64,000 nt of DNA from Malachius bipustulatus (taxonomy: Eukaryota > Arthropoda > Insecta > Coleoptera > Melyridae): assembly GCA_910589415.1 (NCBI GenBank), contig OU342639.1, positions 16,624,268-16,688,267 on the forward strand, read 5' to 3'. Every line of letters begins with the position of its first letter. Position 1 is the stretch's first letter. Under the pieces are notes generated by a model. That model was not told where the DNA came from. It saw only the letters and a list, made by a program, of their open reading frames with translations, and did not search any database. Made by a program: the position numbers and the translations under genes. Shown one piece after another: positions 45,082-59,600 of the stretch.

Positions 45082-46901
45082 AGTGGAGAGGGTCTGTCAA
45101 AAAAAAAGGCTCCATCCGCCGAGGACTCGAGAATTTTTTTTGATTTTTTTTTCATAAAGTTGGACCCCCTCTTCATTTTGATGGCATTTTCAAAAAGTTA
45201 ATCGACGCCCTGGCGGAGAAATGTGCATGCGAAGACATCGGCAATGGGTTTTTTGCACATAACTCGCCTAATTCAACTCTGAGCATAGTAAATTGTCGAA
45301 AAATGAAGAGCTCTTGAAGACGCGTAATTTGAACTATGACTGGTCCAAATCGGTCAAACGGTTCTCGAGATATCGCATTTTCAATTTTAAGGCCCTTTCT
45401 TCAGGGTTCCGCCGCGGTTCGAATACACCGCTGTCCGTGTTCGCGTGTTTTGCATGGAAAAAATCGACTTAGGGACTTAATTTTCTTTTCATCGACAGAC
45501 AGCAGTGTCCTCAATGATGCCTGAAATTTTGAAGTCGCTATCTCGATTAGAGGGGGAGGGGGAGGGGAAATCATAATTAAAATTCAAATTGCTATAACTT
45601 TCGCTAATATTGGGGCCTCGGGCCCAACCAATGGGAGATGACACTTTGGAATGCCTACTTTAAAATGTTTTTTTTTCGATTCCGCCAATATTGGCAAGAT
45701 GCCCGCAGAAAAACCGATTTCCCTCCCCCCTTTTTTTTCTTAAAACTGTTTTTTTGCCATGAAAGAAGGGGGTGGGGGTAAAAAAAATTTGTGTCTAAGT
45801 GTCCCCTTTCAAGATTTTCTTACCCCATGTCGCTATCTCAATTAGGGCCTGCACGCGGACGTGATTAATCTAGCCGCGGAGCAGCGAGAGCCGGGGGCGG
45901 AGCCTAGCGCTCCCTCTCCTTTCTCTCTTCTCTCACAGACACACACGCTAGATTAATTGGTTTACATATCACGTCCGCGTGCAGGCCCTAATTGAGATAG
46001 CGACATGGGGTAAGAAAATCTTGAAAGGGGACACTTAGCCCTAAAAAATGCCGGGTAGCGGAACCCGCTAACCCTAATCCTTGCCATTCTACAGGACCAA
46101 ACGCGTTTTGTGACCCTTTGACCTTAATAATGGTCCGATCGAGGTCTACTGGGGCTCAAATCAAAGATAAAAAAAATTCCCGTCTGATGACGAAAAAATT
46201 TTTACCCCCACCCCCTTCTTTCATGGCAAAAAACAGTTTTAAGAAAAAAAAGGGGGGGAAGAAGGGAAATCGGTTTTTCTGCGGGCATCTTGCCAATATT
46301 GGCGGAATCGAAAAAAAAATACCATTTTAAAGTAGGCATTCCAAAGTGTCATCTCCCATTGGTTGGGCCCGAGGCCCCAATATTAGCGAAAGTTATAGCA
46401 ATTTGAATTTTAATTATGATTTCCCCTCCCCCTCCCCCTCTAATCGAGATAGCGACTTCAAAATTTCAGGCATCATTGAGGACACTGCTGTCTGTCGATG
46501 AAAAAAAAATTAAGTCCCTAAGTCGATTTTTTCCATGCAAAACACGCGAACACGGATGGCGGTGTATTCGCACCGCGGCGGACCCCTGAAGAAAGGGCCT
46601 TAAAATTGAAAATGCGATATCTCCAGAACCGTTTGACCGATTTGGACCAGTCAAAGTTCAAATTACGCGTCTTCGAGAGCTCTTCATTTTTCGACACGAT
46701 ATTTACTATGCTCAGAGTTGAATTATGTTGAGTTATGTGCAAAAAACCCATTGCCGATGTCTTCGCATGCACATTTCTCCGCCAGGGCGTCGATTAAAAT
46801 TTTGAAAATGCCGCCAAAATGAAGAGGGGGTCCAACTTTATGAAAAAAATCAAAAAAAATTCTCGAGTCCAAGGCGGTTCGAAAATTAGACCCTCTCTAC
46901 T
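45082..46901. mobile_element. 1.8-kb foldback element with 5-bp target duplication
   Basis: Near-perfect inverted arms of about 800-900 bp start AGTRGAGAGGGTCT. ATTAT is duplicated at 45077-45081 and 46902-46906. The unpaired centre near 45880-45960 is GC-rich then CT-rich, bordered by ATTAATCTAGC / GCTAGATTAAT. The right arm has about 160 bp (46040-46200) that the left arm lacks. Short mirrored frames occur in both arms but no transposase is recognised. It lies between the LDN and GIPQGS blocks of the host LINE RT. Confidence 0.8.
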
Positions 46902-46906
46902 ATTAT

Positions 46907-47410
46907 CAAGTGTTTTGCTTTGAGCTAATGTCTTGTTGATCTTAACTCTGAAGGTTCTATTTATGAGGAAATGTATGAAAGCTATATACCTTTTCTTTAT
47001 CAAAAAAGACTGCGATAAAATCTTGTTTGTTGGCGAATGCCTCATGGACCTTAGACTTTAGCTTTAACAATGCAATCGTTGGTTTCGTAGATCGGTTTCG
47101 TCTAAAGCCGTTTTGGGTAGGATGCAGCAGGTTGAACTCATCAAAGTGACAGGAAAGTCGGTTGTTGATTTTTTTCATTGTACACGTTAAAGAAATGGGT
47201 CGACAAGAGTTTATTTGGTTGGTTGGTTAGTTTATTGGGCTTAGGAATTGGAACAATGTGCGATTCAGGCCAAGCAAGGGGGAACTCATGTTTGTGCAAA
47301 ATTTTATTATACAAAACGGCAATGTTTTCTGGGCCTTGAAATACAAATATTTCAAGAAGCTATACGGAATCTCATCGGGTCTAGAACATTTTGTCTTTAG
47401 TAGAAGCGAG
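46907..47410 (-). pseudogene. RNase H-type (I-like) LINE, RT N-terminal part
   Basis: The minus strand reads KTKCSRPDEIPYSFLK near 47390, PLAWPESHIVPIPKPNK near 47260 (in frame pieces), FNLLHPTQNGFRRNRSTKPT near 47110, and FLINRTFRVKINKTL ... LDN ending at 46907. These are the fingers and early palm of a LINE RT. The sequence continues across the foldback element at 45082-46901. The end nearest 47410 is only 280 bp from the leprecan stop codon. Confidence 0.75.
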
Positions 47411-47688
47411 AGGGCATTTTTTTTGTTTTTATAATGAATTACAATCTCTAAACGGTGAACGTTAATCCCTCAATTATATAATCAGACCTCTGCATTACTT
47501 GGTATTATAAAACTGTCGTCGATTAATTTTTTGATTATTTTTTTGATAAATTTTTGCCTAAATTTCAATCAATTGCTTTCCGATTAATCCACTATAATAG
47601 CAGAAGACTTTAATAATATCACTGGGTAATCGATAATAATATTGGCCATCTTTTTTGTTATGATACCTAATACTAAGAGATCCCTGCG

Positions 47689-50600
47689 TTACATAAATTT
47701 TTCCAACAAGCGATACGCTCCATTTCTATCAGTTTCAAAATAATTTCGATCAAATGTAAACCATAAACCAATAGCGCATCTGGTGCCATTTCTCACGCTT
47801 TTCACACCATGCAAATTTTCATTTCCTGATGAAAAGGCTATCATTCTACCACATTGAGGATTTATAGATTTCTGTAAATAAAATTAAGTAATTGATAGTT
47901 CTTGGGTACCTATGTGGTTTCGCTAACTCACTTGCACAGAATTGCCAAATGGATCGGCGGAGAAAATAAATTCCCCACCTTCGAAATCATCATTTAGATA
48001 TAAAATTGCACTATAGTCTCGCCACGTATAAGAAGGAGATGTTTTGATACATAAACCATTTGGTAATATATTACAATTATCAGCGTGAACGGCGTGACTA
48101 AAATCTGTGCGATTCGGGTATGAACCTGAAAATATCTCCTACTATTATCATGTATAATATTAATGTTATGAATTACACACCTGGTATTGCAGATCTACAA
48201 ACAAGATGGGTGAAAGTGATATATAAAATTTTGCTCAATCTAAAATACTCCTGTACTTTAACTCTCACTTCTTCAGTCATTTTCATAAACATTTCTAAAT
48301 ACTTGTGATCTAGAATTCCTAAATAAACAAGAAAAGCCATCCGTTTAATCGTAAATCCTTTAAATATTTCTTTATCTGTATGGGGTGACTCCCCTTTGCC
48401 GTGAAAATAACCATCACCTAGAACAGCGAACATTTTCGCCAAATTTACGAATATTCTACAATCCCATTCTGAAATAAGACCGTCTGAAACAAATCTCTCC
48501 TTGCTTTCAAAATCCCGGCTATTCCAAGTTATGCGGTATTTTGGGAGTACGTCCTGCGGAAAATTATTATGTACAGAGGAAATAATGAAAGAAAGGTGAA
48601 GCGTCACAAACGCGCAAAGCAATACCATTCAGCTTGCATGGTTTTGTCAAATAAGGAAATACAAACAAAACATATAAAGAATGATTGTTTATTTAATACA
48701 ATTATTAAATAATTATATAAAAAACAAATATTAGTTTTACCCAAGAGTTAATTGCAAAAAAAGGAACAATAATGATGGATGAAATCCATTAGGTATAAGC
48801 ACAAATGCGAAGTCAGGCAGTGGTGTCAGTTGTTACTGAAGAAATTTCTCCCTGCAAGTTAAAGTGAACTTTACTATACTTAGAATCATGCAATTACCGT
48901 GAATATTAATTATATTTTATTTTTATTAAAACACGGCACACTGGGCTAGAAATAAAATTACCCCGTTATTTTTTTTACGATTTTTCATCTGACACAATCA
49001 TGCTATGTCAAAAAAAAGAAGGCAAATAACATAACCAGGAAAAGTCTCAGATGAAAAATAGCAATTTCTACATGAAAGATACCTGAATATGTGTGATACC
49101 TTTGGTTTTTCTATTTCTTCTGGTGTTTCTATTTTTTCTTCGCTGCTTGGTTCAGGATTATTATTAAATTCAGTCTTGATGAATTTCTTGATTCTCTCTT
49201 CATATCTTTGCCTTTGTAAGTACTCTACTGCTTCCTGGGGATTAGATTTTTTGTATTATAGAATTAAATGAAAAATAATTACTGTGAAGTAAAAAAAAAC
49301 TTACAGGTCTTGGTGTGAAGTAATTATCTTGAACTTTTGGTAACGTAAGATAATATTTCATGTTAGCAGTCATTGTGTCGTCGTTCGGGTAAAACAATAA
49401 ATAACTAGCAACTGCTTCACATGCTGCTTTTAAATTTTTGGCTTAAAATAAACAAACAGCTCGTGATTATATTCCAAATTAATTCTGGTAAGTACTTACT
49501 TTTAAAGTAAGCGTACTGTAAGTAATGATAATGACTAGGAAGTAGATCTTCATGCTTTTCTCCGTTTAGGGATGTTAATTTTTTCCTACACTTCGTCTTG
49601 CAGTTAAGGCAATTGGTAAAATGATCTGAAAATTATTTAAAAAGTTATTGTTTCTAGAAATGTTCGTTGCGTCATTTTAGGAAGTTTCAGAGGGCTCATA
49701 TTATAAACGTTTGATAAAAATACGATTTGTCTAGAAAAATGTTTGCAAGAGGAAACACATATCAATCAACACTCGTAAAACTGTCATAGTACCATTTTCC
49801 AGAAAGGAAAGTTAGGCGCTTTAACGCCCCCAACTCTTCTGGAAGAAACCATTACATTTTCAGAGGAAGCTAAGTACCTAGGAGTCATCCTGGATAGGAA
49901 GCGTAATTGGAACTCCTATCTGGAAAGAGTAGTACACAGAGCCAAACTCTCCTTGTGGACATGTAAAAGGATCTGTGGCAAAACATGGGGAATTGGACCC
50001 GAACAAATATACTGACTTTACGTAACGGTCATCAGACCGATGATTGCGTATGGCAGTACCGCTTGGTGGTCAAAAGACCAGCAGGCCATGACCAAAACAA
50101 AGCTCTCTAACTTACAGAGACAAGCTTGTCTGGCGATCTGTGGTTCTATGAACACCACAACGTCGGCGGCTATGGAAATCCTACTGGACTTACCACCTTT
50201 CAATATTTTTTTGGAGAGAGAATCTACATATAGAATGCTGGACATCTTGGATCTAAAAATCTGAACTAGAATGCAAGAATCTTGCCAAAGGCTTTTACCT
50301 TGGAGCGAACCAGGTTACTGGATGACATAGAAGTCATAGTCTACTGGGTATGCCCACGTATAAAAAGACCATCATGAACCACTCTGCTTGTAAGGTCCTT
50401 CTCCCGGGAAGAGACGTGTGGGAGGACAACAGAAATGAACTCCTAACAGCAGTAAGGACAGCCTCTTCAGACTGTCAAGTGTCAAGCGGCCCTAAAAGCC
50501 CTTAACACCAGCCACTGCAAGTCAAGTTGGTCTGGAACTATATCAATTAACTTTGAATGCCCTATAGCAACGAAGTAACCCTGATCTGGATTCCTTGTTG

Positions 50601-53600
50601 GATATGGAGATAACGAACTTGCCGACTTTATGGCCAGGAAAGGTGCCGAATCCTAATTTATTGGACCAGAACTAACATTTGGAATTTGGCACTATATCAC
50701 CGAATATTTCCGATACAACAATACGTAACTGGGCTGAGACGCTGAGAGGGAAGTCTTCCAGCACTGGTAAAACTTACCAAGATCAGGCCACTTCTGGGCC
50801 TTTGTACAGGGGATGTTGAAAAAAAAGAAACACAGAACTATTGGAGCTTAACAGGAAATAACTGAAAGCCTTAATAGGCATATATACTGGGCACTGGAAG
50901 CTGAACCATCGTCTGCACAGGATGGGTTTAGCGAACAGCGCTGAATGCCGTCTGTGCTTTGAGGATGATAAAACAGCAAAACACATCCTATGCGAGTGTC
51001 CCGCTATGGGAAGGACCAGATTACAAACCTTCGGGAGAGACTTTCTCGCACACCGGCACCGGAGGACCTGGATACATTAGCAATAATCAAGATAGTCAGC
51101 TTCCTCAAAGAAGCTGACCTGATGGCGTTAATGTAGCACGACACAATGGCCCACTCACTATAAATCTAATCTAAGAAATTAAGCAGAAGAAAGAGACAAC
51201 AAGACGGTATTCAAAATTTCTCAAGAGCGGAAGCGTTCTTTTTCACGATTTTCCGGCGTTTAATAAATCGCCGCTGTGGTCGGTGATCAAGGCTCGCGAA
51301 AACAAAAGGCGAAACCAACAGGTGATCTGAACAAAGTACCTCAAATTTTAATCCTCGCTATGAAAATGGAAGCGAGAGTAAGGTTTACCAATCCAAAACA
51401 ATTGTTTTTTAAAACTTCATTAAAACTGACGACGTCATGAGCTATGTCGACACTTTTCCTCATTTTATCCACGGAAATTTAATGTTCTTCTTTGGCAGGA
51501 TGAAGTTGAAGACTTTTTGTAGTGGGTGATAGGTAGATTTGGAATTAAGGTAGGCGAAAATTTGTAGCAATCAAACGGAGAAGGCGATAAATAATGTCTC
51601 AAGTATTTTTCAGGAAATTCAATCATCACAATGAGAGAGGCAAAAGTTCTAAAAACAAAAAAAAAAGCAGTTCATCAAAATTTCTCTGCTACTACACGTC
51701 TTAAAAAGGCACATTTTCCACTTTTCTCCGGCATTCTATTAAAGGAAATTTAATATTTTTTAAATTTGGGATCAGGATCGAGTTGAAGACGTTTTTGTGC
51801 CAGTATGAGGTAGATAAAAACTCTAAAATCTGAAATAGTTATTCTTCAAAAATTTTTTGGAAGACTTGTTCCAACGTTTCCCGGCGTCCAATAAAATGGC
51901 AGTTTTTTTAATATCGTCCTGATCGAATCTCTTAACAAAATAAATGAGTAAAGGTGATAGCCGGGGGTCATACCTATGTCTAAATTATTACAAAAGGGAA
52001 TTTAAGAAAGCGACATAAAATGGGTAGGATTGAGTTGATGACGATTTCTTCACGCTGAGTGAAAGGGGAGTAGAAAAGGTTGAAAATTCGTCAACCTAAA
52101 ATCTTTCAGGTAAATTTTGATCCATTTATGATCCTCATGAAAGCTTAATTCATTTTCTCAAGTTGTCAAAAGCGGTTGTAATCGCATTTTTTACTTTATG
52201 ACATGACCATCATGCTAGACGTAGGATCGAAAGGTAATAGGTATATGTTAAAAAAAATTCGGTCTACCTTTCTGTCTTTCTCTGTGCTAGTTTGTCTGTA
52301 GTTCTACCTATGACTCGTAGGCCAAACAAGTACTGAATCGATTTCGTTCAAATTTGGCAAAAACTTGTGTAAAGTAATGACAGCTCGGAACCGGAATTCC
52401 AAGTTTTCTGTGTAATTAATATAAAAAGAGCCGATAGGCTTCAAAAAACCTTAAAAGAACTTTGATAAAATTTTTCAGAACTAGTGTGAATTCCTATCTT
52501 TCCAATTAGTGATATCACCGAAAAAAATCGATTTTTTTTATGAAAAAAAAAGGAACGAACTTTCAGTGTTTTGATTTGAATGAATTTTCCAAGATTATAA
52601 TGAGAAACGCCTAAATAGAAAAACACAAACTGTTTTTTTTTTAAGGTAGGTAATAAATAAGCTTCTCCGCGAAAAATGTATGTATATGAGTAATCGGCAT
52701 CCTTTGCTGTAGATCCGTCAACGTTAATAATTATTGTCTCATATTATTTGAAAAAAAAAAAAAAAATTAAATATCATAAAATCTAGTTATTATTGTGATT
52801 ATAGTTTATTTTTATTATTATTTAAGAGACTATCATTTGGAAATTACATCCACATTCGTAGACATAAATAAGGAAATGCGATTTTAGATTTATTATTATT
52901 ATTATTATCAAAGATAACATATGCTTGCAGCAAGAAATATAGAAACGAAAGTTATTAGTTTATCTATTCTTAGCAACAACGACATACATCATACTCAAAT
53001 ACTGCTCATATTAACTAACAACCATCATAAAAATATTTTTGCAAGTGCATTGTAAAATATATCATTTGTAACACTAACACTAACACTGTTGATTATATAA
53101 TTTATTGGTCAGAGATGTCGTCAATGTTTTAAATTTAACCCAATTTTATCATTTGTCATAAAATATGAATACCTCCTATTATGATTATACCTACTACAGC
53201 TATGAAAATTTCAAAGACGTCTGAAAATTGAAAATGAAGCAAAGATCTTACTTATTCACGTAAAGGACCTATCTATAATTCAAATACCAAAATACGGCGA
53301 AGTAGAAAAAATACATTTCTGCGTATGAGGGGTGAATCCCTTATTCAGCGGAGGATTTGGTGTCCCGCGTTACGTCAGACCCAAATGAGTCATCGTATGA
53401 CTCAGGAATCCATTAAATCATCGGAGAGACCGGCCGTTGCGGTGTTAGAGATGCCAGTGGAGGGGGTATGACGTCACCAGATAATCACCCTATAAATAGG
53501 AGCGCTCTCTCAGCTGTGCAGTAAACTCCAAGCAACACACACCCACACCACCCCAAAATACAGCAACAAAACAAAACTCCCACAATACTTGAAAAACCTC

Positions 53601-56600
53601 ATCACACACAAAAACAAAGCACTCAGAAAAGCCAGGCAAACCCGAGACCCTTTTTACAAGGCCATCGCAAACCACCTGGTCAACAAAGTCAAAACAAAAA
53701 TACACGAACACAGAAACGAAGAGTGGCGAAAGACACTCGAAACACTCGACACAAGTGACGGCTCTCTCTGGAAAATGACGAAAGCACTCACAAAAACAAA
53801 ACACACAGAAATCCCCCCATCACACACAAAAACAAAACCGCACACACACTCGCAGAGAAAGTGGAACTCTTCGCAGACTCCCTCCAAGAGCAGTTCGAAA
53901 TCAACCACTTCCCAAACAGCGAAACACAAGACACAGCCACAAAAGCCTCAGTCCAAAAAATCACCAACACACCCACACAAAACCACATGACTATCACCGA
54001 CTCGACGAAGTCAAAAACATCATAACACACCTCAAAAACAAAAAAGCCCCGGGAAAAGACGAAATTGGCAATATCCTTTTGAAACTACTCCCGGACTCAT
54101 ACACCCAACACATCACACAAATCTTCAACGCCTGCCTCACACAAAACTTTTTTCCACAACAATGGAAAAACGCCACAATCATACTCATACACAAGGCAGG
54201 AAAACCAAAAAAACACGCAGACAGTTACAGACCTCTCCTGCCTCGGCAAAACACTCGAAACCATCATCCTCACACGACTCAAAGAAACACTCGACGAGAA
54301 AAACACACTCCCCCCCCCCTCCCCCCGGAACAATTCGGTTTCAGGGAGGGATACTCCACCACACACCAAGCCGCAAGGCTCACATCACAAATCACCACGG
54401 GTCTCAAGCCTCAAAAACCACACTACACGGGCGCCGTCATGCTAGACATTTCGAAGGCATTCGACAAGATTCTGGCACGACGGGCTGTTGTTCAAAATGA
54501 GAGAACTCGGCCTGCCCACACACATCATCAAACTCACACACTCCTTCCTAAACAACAGATCCTTCCAAATCCGAATCAAAAACCAACACACAACCCAAAG
54601 AACCGCGAAAGCGGGAGTCCCTCAAGGTTCCCCACTATCCCCACACCTCTTCAACATCTACACAGCTGACATACCAAAACACCCAAACACACAACTCTAG
54701 GTACATGTACGCCGATGACACAGCCATCGCGTACACACGACAAAAAACAGAACACATCGCAAAACACATCACAAAACACCTCGAATACATTTCCGACTGG
54801 GCGACCAGATGGAAAATCAAAGTCAACCCCGACAAAACACAAGCCATCCTCTTCGGAGTAAGCAAACACAAACAACTCCTACACAGAGTGGAGTTCGAGC
54901 ACAAGATGCTCCCGTGGGCCCCAACGGTTAAATACCTGGGGCTCACATACGACAAACAACTGGTCTGGAAAGACCACACACAACACAAAATCAGACAAGC
55001 CAGAGCCGCCCTCGGGCGCCTCTACCCACTTCTCAACAAACACAGCACACTAAACACAAAAAACCAACTCCTCATCTACACACAGGTAATCAGACCCGCC
55101 ATCACATACGCCGCCTCCGCTTGGCACACACTCCCCAACCACACACTACACAAACTCCAAGTTATCCAAAACAAAACACTCAGAATCATCACAAACGCCC
55201 CGCTCACAATGAGCAACGAGCAACTCCACACAGAACTCAACATACCCACACTCAAAACATACATGGAAAACATCACCAACACATTCAAACAAAACACACC
55301 GCTCCACGATAGCGAACTCATACAAAACATAGTCATTGACTAACACACCACTCAAAAACCACACCTCACATACATACAGCAAACACAAAAAACCCACCTC
55401 AAGAAAGACACACATCCCACACAACATGAGTAATAGTAAATTTACTAACTCAATTTTCATTAATGTTCACAGCAGCTGTGCAGTCAGTTATCAGTGAACA
55501 TGATCAGTGGAAGTATCGTAGCTGTAACGAAACGTTAGGAGCAAATTTCCATGGACCACGACACAACAGTCCGGAATTAATTATGATGTTAAGATCAAGG
55601 AAGTGTGTCGTTAATAGTCGCGATTTTTCTAATCAATAAATCCAGAAAAAAATGCCTGAAGATCTTATTTTAGATCATCATTTGTTTTGTTTGTTGAACT
55701 GGCAATCTGCTCTCTTTGCTATCGGTAACCAGAAATGATCAGTGGAAAACAAAAAGTAACATATCACTCATATCAGGATTCACTCCATTACAGTTTGTAC
55801 TCTGTTTCCAAATTGTTTCAAATTTCAAACCAGCTAACTTTCTTTCCTCCTCCAAGTTTTTACCTGACCACCTCAACTGGCTTAAAATTATAAGCGGTTT
55901 ATATTTAATATAGCTGAGTGAGAGAGATCTGGACCAGTGGCAAGGAAGACGGTTAGCCCTCTTTCACACCTACGGTTTTTAACCGTGGCCGTGTACGGCT
56001 ACGGAGCCGTGCTTAATAGAAACACGTTATCATAAACGCAAGCTTTCACACAAGACGGTTTGTTGCCGGAGCCGTACACGGCTGCCGTCGCAGCACGGCT
56101 AGTTGACTGCTACGGCACGGTGCCGGAGCCGCTTACGGCAACAGAAAAACACACAAGTGTATACACCCATCCACACGTGCCGTGTGTTGATACTGTTTCG
56201 TACGATACGGTATCGTACGAACGTTAATAACATTTTCTAAATTTAAGAAATTATAATAACGAAATTATGGTTATTGAAATAGATCATGAACTACTAATTA
56301 CACTAGTTGAAGACCCTTTCGTATCTCGCGAAACAATGTTGCAAATTCCCCCATCGACTGTCTGTTTTCAAGAAGTGGATCAATCCAAAATTTTCTTGCT
56401 TTTCGCGACTGTCTACGATGATGCCAAAGCATTATTAACAATATGCGTCTTTTTCGTTCATCCATCGTAGGTGCAACTGACAAAAATACTTTAAAAAAAA
56501 CATCCAGTGCCGCGTTGTCTACTAAAAACCGTGTGCCGTGTGAACACAAGTCAAATTAAATTACGGCACGGCTACGGCACGGTTACCGTTAGAAAACCGT

Positions 56601-59600
56601 ATGTGTGAAAGAGACCTTAGATGCGGCCAATCATCTCAAATCAAACAGTTGAAGTGAATTAACAAAAATTTAGGTAACGTAAATTTCGAAATTCACGCAT
56701 CGGCTTGCGTGAATGTTGTGCGTCTTCAGTAAAAACTGAACGATTTGTTCAGCTTCCCTTGAAATCAATAAGGAAACCTGATTAAGTTTGGAAATAATCA
56801 TACCCAACTTATTGTGTTGCATGAAAAATTAACTGTGTCATGCTGCGTTTTATCCGGTATTTTTCAATAAGTACCTATAAATATAATACAACAAATTTTT
56901 GACAAGTGGTTGAAAGTAACTGTTGCCAGTTGACACTCAGTTTCAACCTCTTTTAAATAGACAGTACTAGACGGGCCTAGAGTTACATACCGGAGGTGCT
57001 GTGGGTGTTTTAAAATGTGAAAATTCACCCGCCATTTGAAGGATTGAATATTAGGACTAAACAGGACGACGTCTGCAGGGAAAAGCTTCCATAAACCTGG
57101 AAATTTTTGTTCCCCCTTGATAATATCTCTGGAAGATCAACAAGCACGAGCAAGGTTGTGAGTCAGTAAAGGACTACTTTGTCTAGGATTGCGTCGTTCA
57201 TTGAGTCGTCAGTTTTAATCTTCTTTTGGATAGGGTCAAGGTCTTATTTGAGAAATTTGGAAAGTACACAAATTGAAGGGGGGAACCGAAACAACTTATT
57301 TATGCCTTGTAGCGGAATTCAGAATCAGAAGAGACTCCGACAAGATCGATTTCTTTGTTATGTAACGACAGGCTTTTCCTAAGGGTAGGATGATTATTCT
57401 TGGAATTTTTATATTTTGGAGGGGTTAAACTGGCAAAATTTTTGGTACCCCAAAAATTATTTCAGGATCCTTTGAAACAGGTAAATGTATAGATTGCGTC
57501 TTATTAGACATTTCAGAGATCAATACTAATTGGGGAAAATTTATATGGCAGTGAGCAGTACCATCGTCTACATAGCTGTGAATGGTGGTGGCAGAGCTAG
57601 AGAGTGAACAAAAAACAAATTATGTCAGAACCGAGCTATGATGTACACCAAAATGAAGAAGAGAAAACGTCGTATGATAGAAGCTTATTGATAAATACGG
57701 CGTATCACACTATTAGGTTTTTGGATTGCAGAGACGAGTAATTCAAGTGATAGTAGCGGGCATTGGGTACAGAGATGGCTGTAGATGAGCTTTTGTTGGG
57801 CTAAATGTTTTGAGTATGTCATCCATGTTAGCTTGGAGTGTTTGATGCATGCTTATTATAATGTTGACAATTTGGTAAAAGGCCTGGATATTCATAGTTA
57901 TAATACCAAAAAAAAAACCTAAGTTTCCGGCCCAATCTATACTAATTGGAAAAATCAAAAAATTGTACTTATTTTTTTAACAAGCTTTCCATTGATATAA
58001 TGAGGACTGCGTGAGGGGAGGTTTCAAGGTTTCCACTAGGTAATACATTTTATTATGTAGACGGGTTACTGTTTGCCAAGATCAACTTTTGTTTCGCACT
58101 TTGAAGTTTATTCTTGTGAATACTTTATATTTTCTGATGATTGACTATGTACTTTATTGGTGACGTACGACGCAATGTATGTTTCATATCATAGCTTGAA
58201 TAAGGACTTATGACTTATGAATTATGACTTATGACTCACTCGCAATTGAAGGGATGAAATCGGGATACCATCCGTGATCAAAAGCACCTTCGCAAAGAGC
58301 TCTACAATCGTTTTCTGCTTGTAAGTAAGAGCTGAGCGACTCCTCCATATAATTGTGGACAGCTGTCCAATCTTCATTGGTATACGCATCAGCGCCATGA
58401 ACGTACAAATAAACGTACTCCTAAAACAAAAACCTTAGAGAAAAACTTAATGCAATTTCATTACTTACTTTGGCAAGATAGTTGACAATTTTCTTCATAT
58501 CCACCTCTTCGAGAGAGGAGTAATATTTTAAGTTCTCTTGCATCATTTTATCATCTGGATTATAAACCAGGTACGTGAAAGCGGATGAGGCAGCTTTTTG
58601 AGGTTCTTTTGTCTGAAATTTATTATATTAGTATAGTAGCTAATTCGCTTATTGCGAATATCGCAAATGGTTAAAATATGGTTGTAACATCGGATTTTGT
58701 GAGTAAAAACCTTTTCTTGCTTGTCCGTTAGGTATATTGATTAATTAAGAATTTTGCTCGTTGATTTAGAATATTGTTACGGGTCTTACACTTTATCAAT
58801 AGCAAATTAAAAGTCTTACAAAATTCTTTATTCCCTAACACAACTATATAACTTATTAACAATAATCTCCAAATCTAAATAATCAGCTGTTCTCTTATTT
58901 ACACACAGATATTACTAGAACAACTATATTATTTCACTTCACTTGTCTTTACTTTACTTATTTTTTACTTCACTCTGTTATCTACTTCAGTCTCTTCCAC
59001 TTCTAATCACAACTGACTCCTAGACAATCTTATTTTTCCTTCTCAGACAATCTAAAAATGCAGTTTCCATTAAAAAAAAGCATAGCTTTGATATGCCACT
59101 CTCATATGGGACACTCTGTATAGTTCAAAACAATTTTAAAGATAAATATTATTTGTATCCACGTCTCCTAAGTTTCATCAATTTTTTCTGGACCTAGGAG
59201 CGAAATAGGGGTGCTGGGTGGGTAAGAAGCTAAAAACAGCCATTGCAAACTAATATTAAAGTCACAACTAAGGCCTCTTCGACACTACGGTCGAATTGCT
59301 ATTTTTTCTTCGCCTTCAGGGCAAGGAATTATCTTCGAAATTAACAGTAGCACGATTATTATTATGATATTTGCATTTATTTTGCATTTGCATTCCAAAA
59401 AGCGTGACATCAGTCCCTATAGCCTGGATACGACATGAGAAAGCGGATATAGTGCGGATCCTGCTCTGTATACCTACCGTGTCCGTCGCATCCGTCAGTT
59501 CCACCACGCTATACGACGCAGTGAATTCAACACTACTAGAGCTTGTTTAATATGTGTATATGTGCGGTGGTAACCAGGACCGGACTCCCTAGACCGATTT

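Noticed and set aside
45336..46772. Mirrored frames starting MTGPNRSNGSRDIAF on both strands
   Set aside because: They are the same sequence in the two arms of the 1.8-kb foldback element. No conserved domain, and the length is that expected by chance in such GC-balanced DNA.
48560..49080. A possible micro-exon (after TTAACTTGCAG near 48855) between leprecan exons 6 and 7
   Set aside because: A five-codon in-frame piece can be drawn, but the AAG/GTATCA donor of exon 6 already joins exon 7 in frame. Without cDNA it is unsupported.
53490..55460. Minus-strand frames of 80-117 codons rich in Cys, Val and Phe
   Set aside because: They are the antisense of the A/C-rich jockey-like LINE; the plus strand carries the RT motifs.
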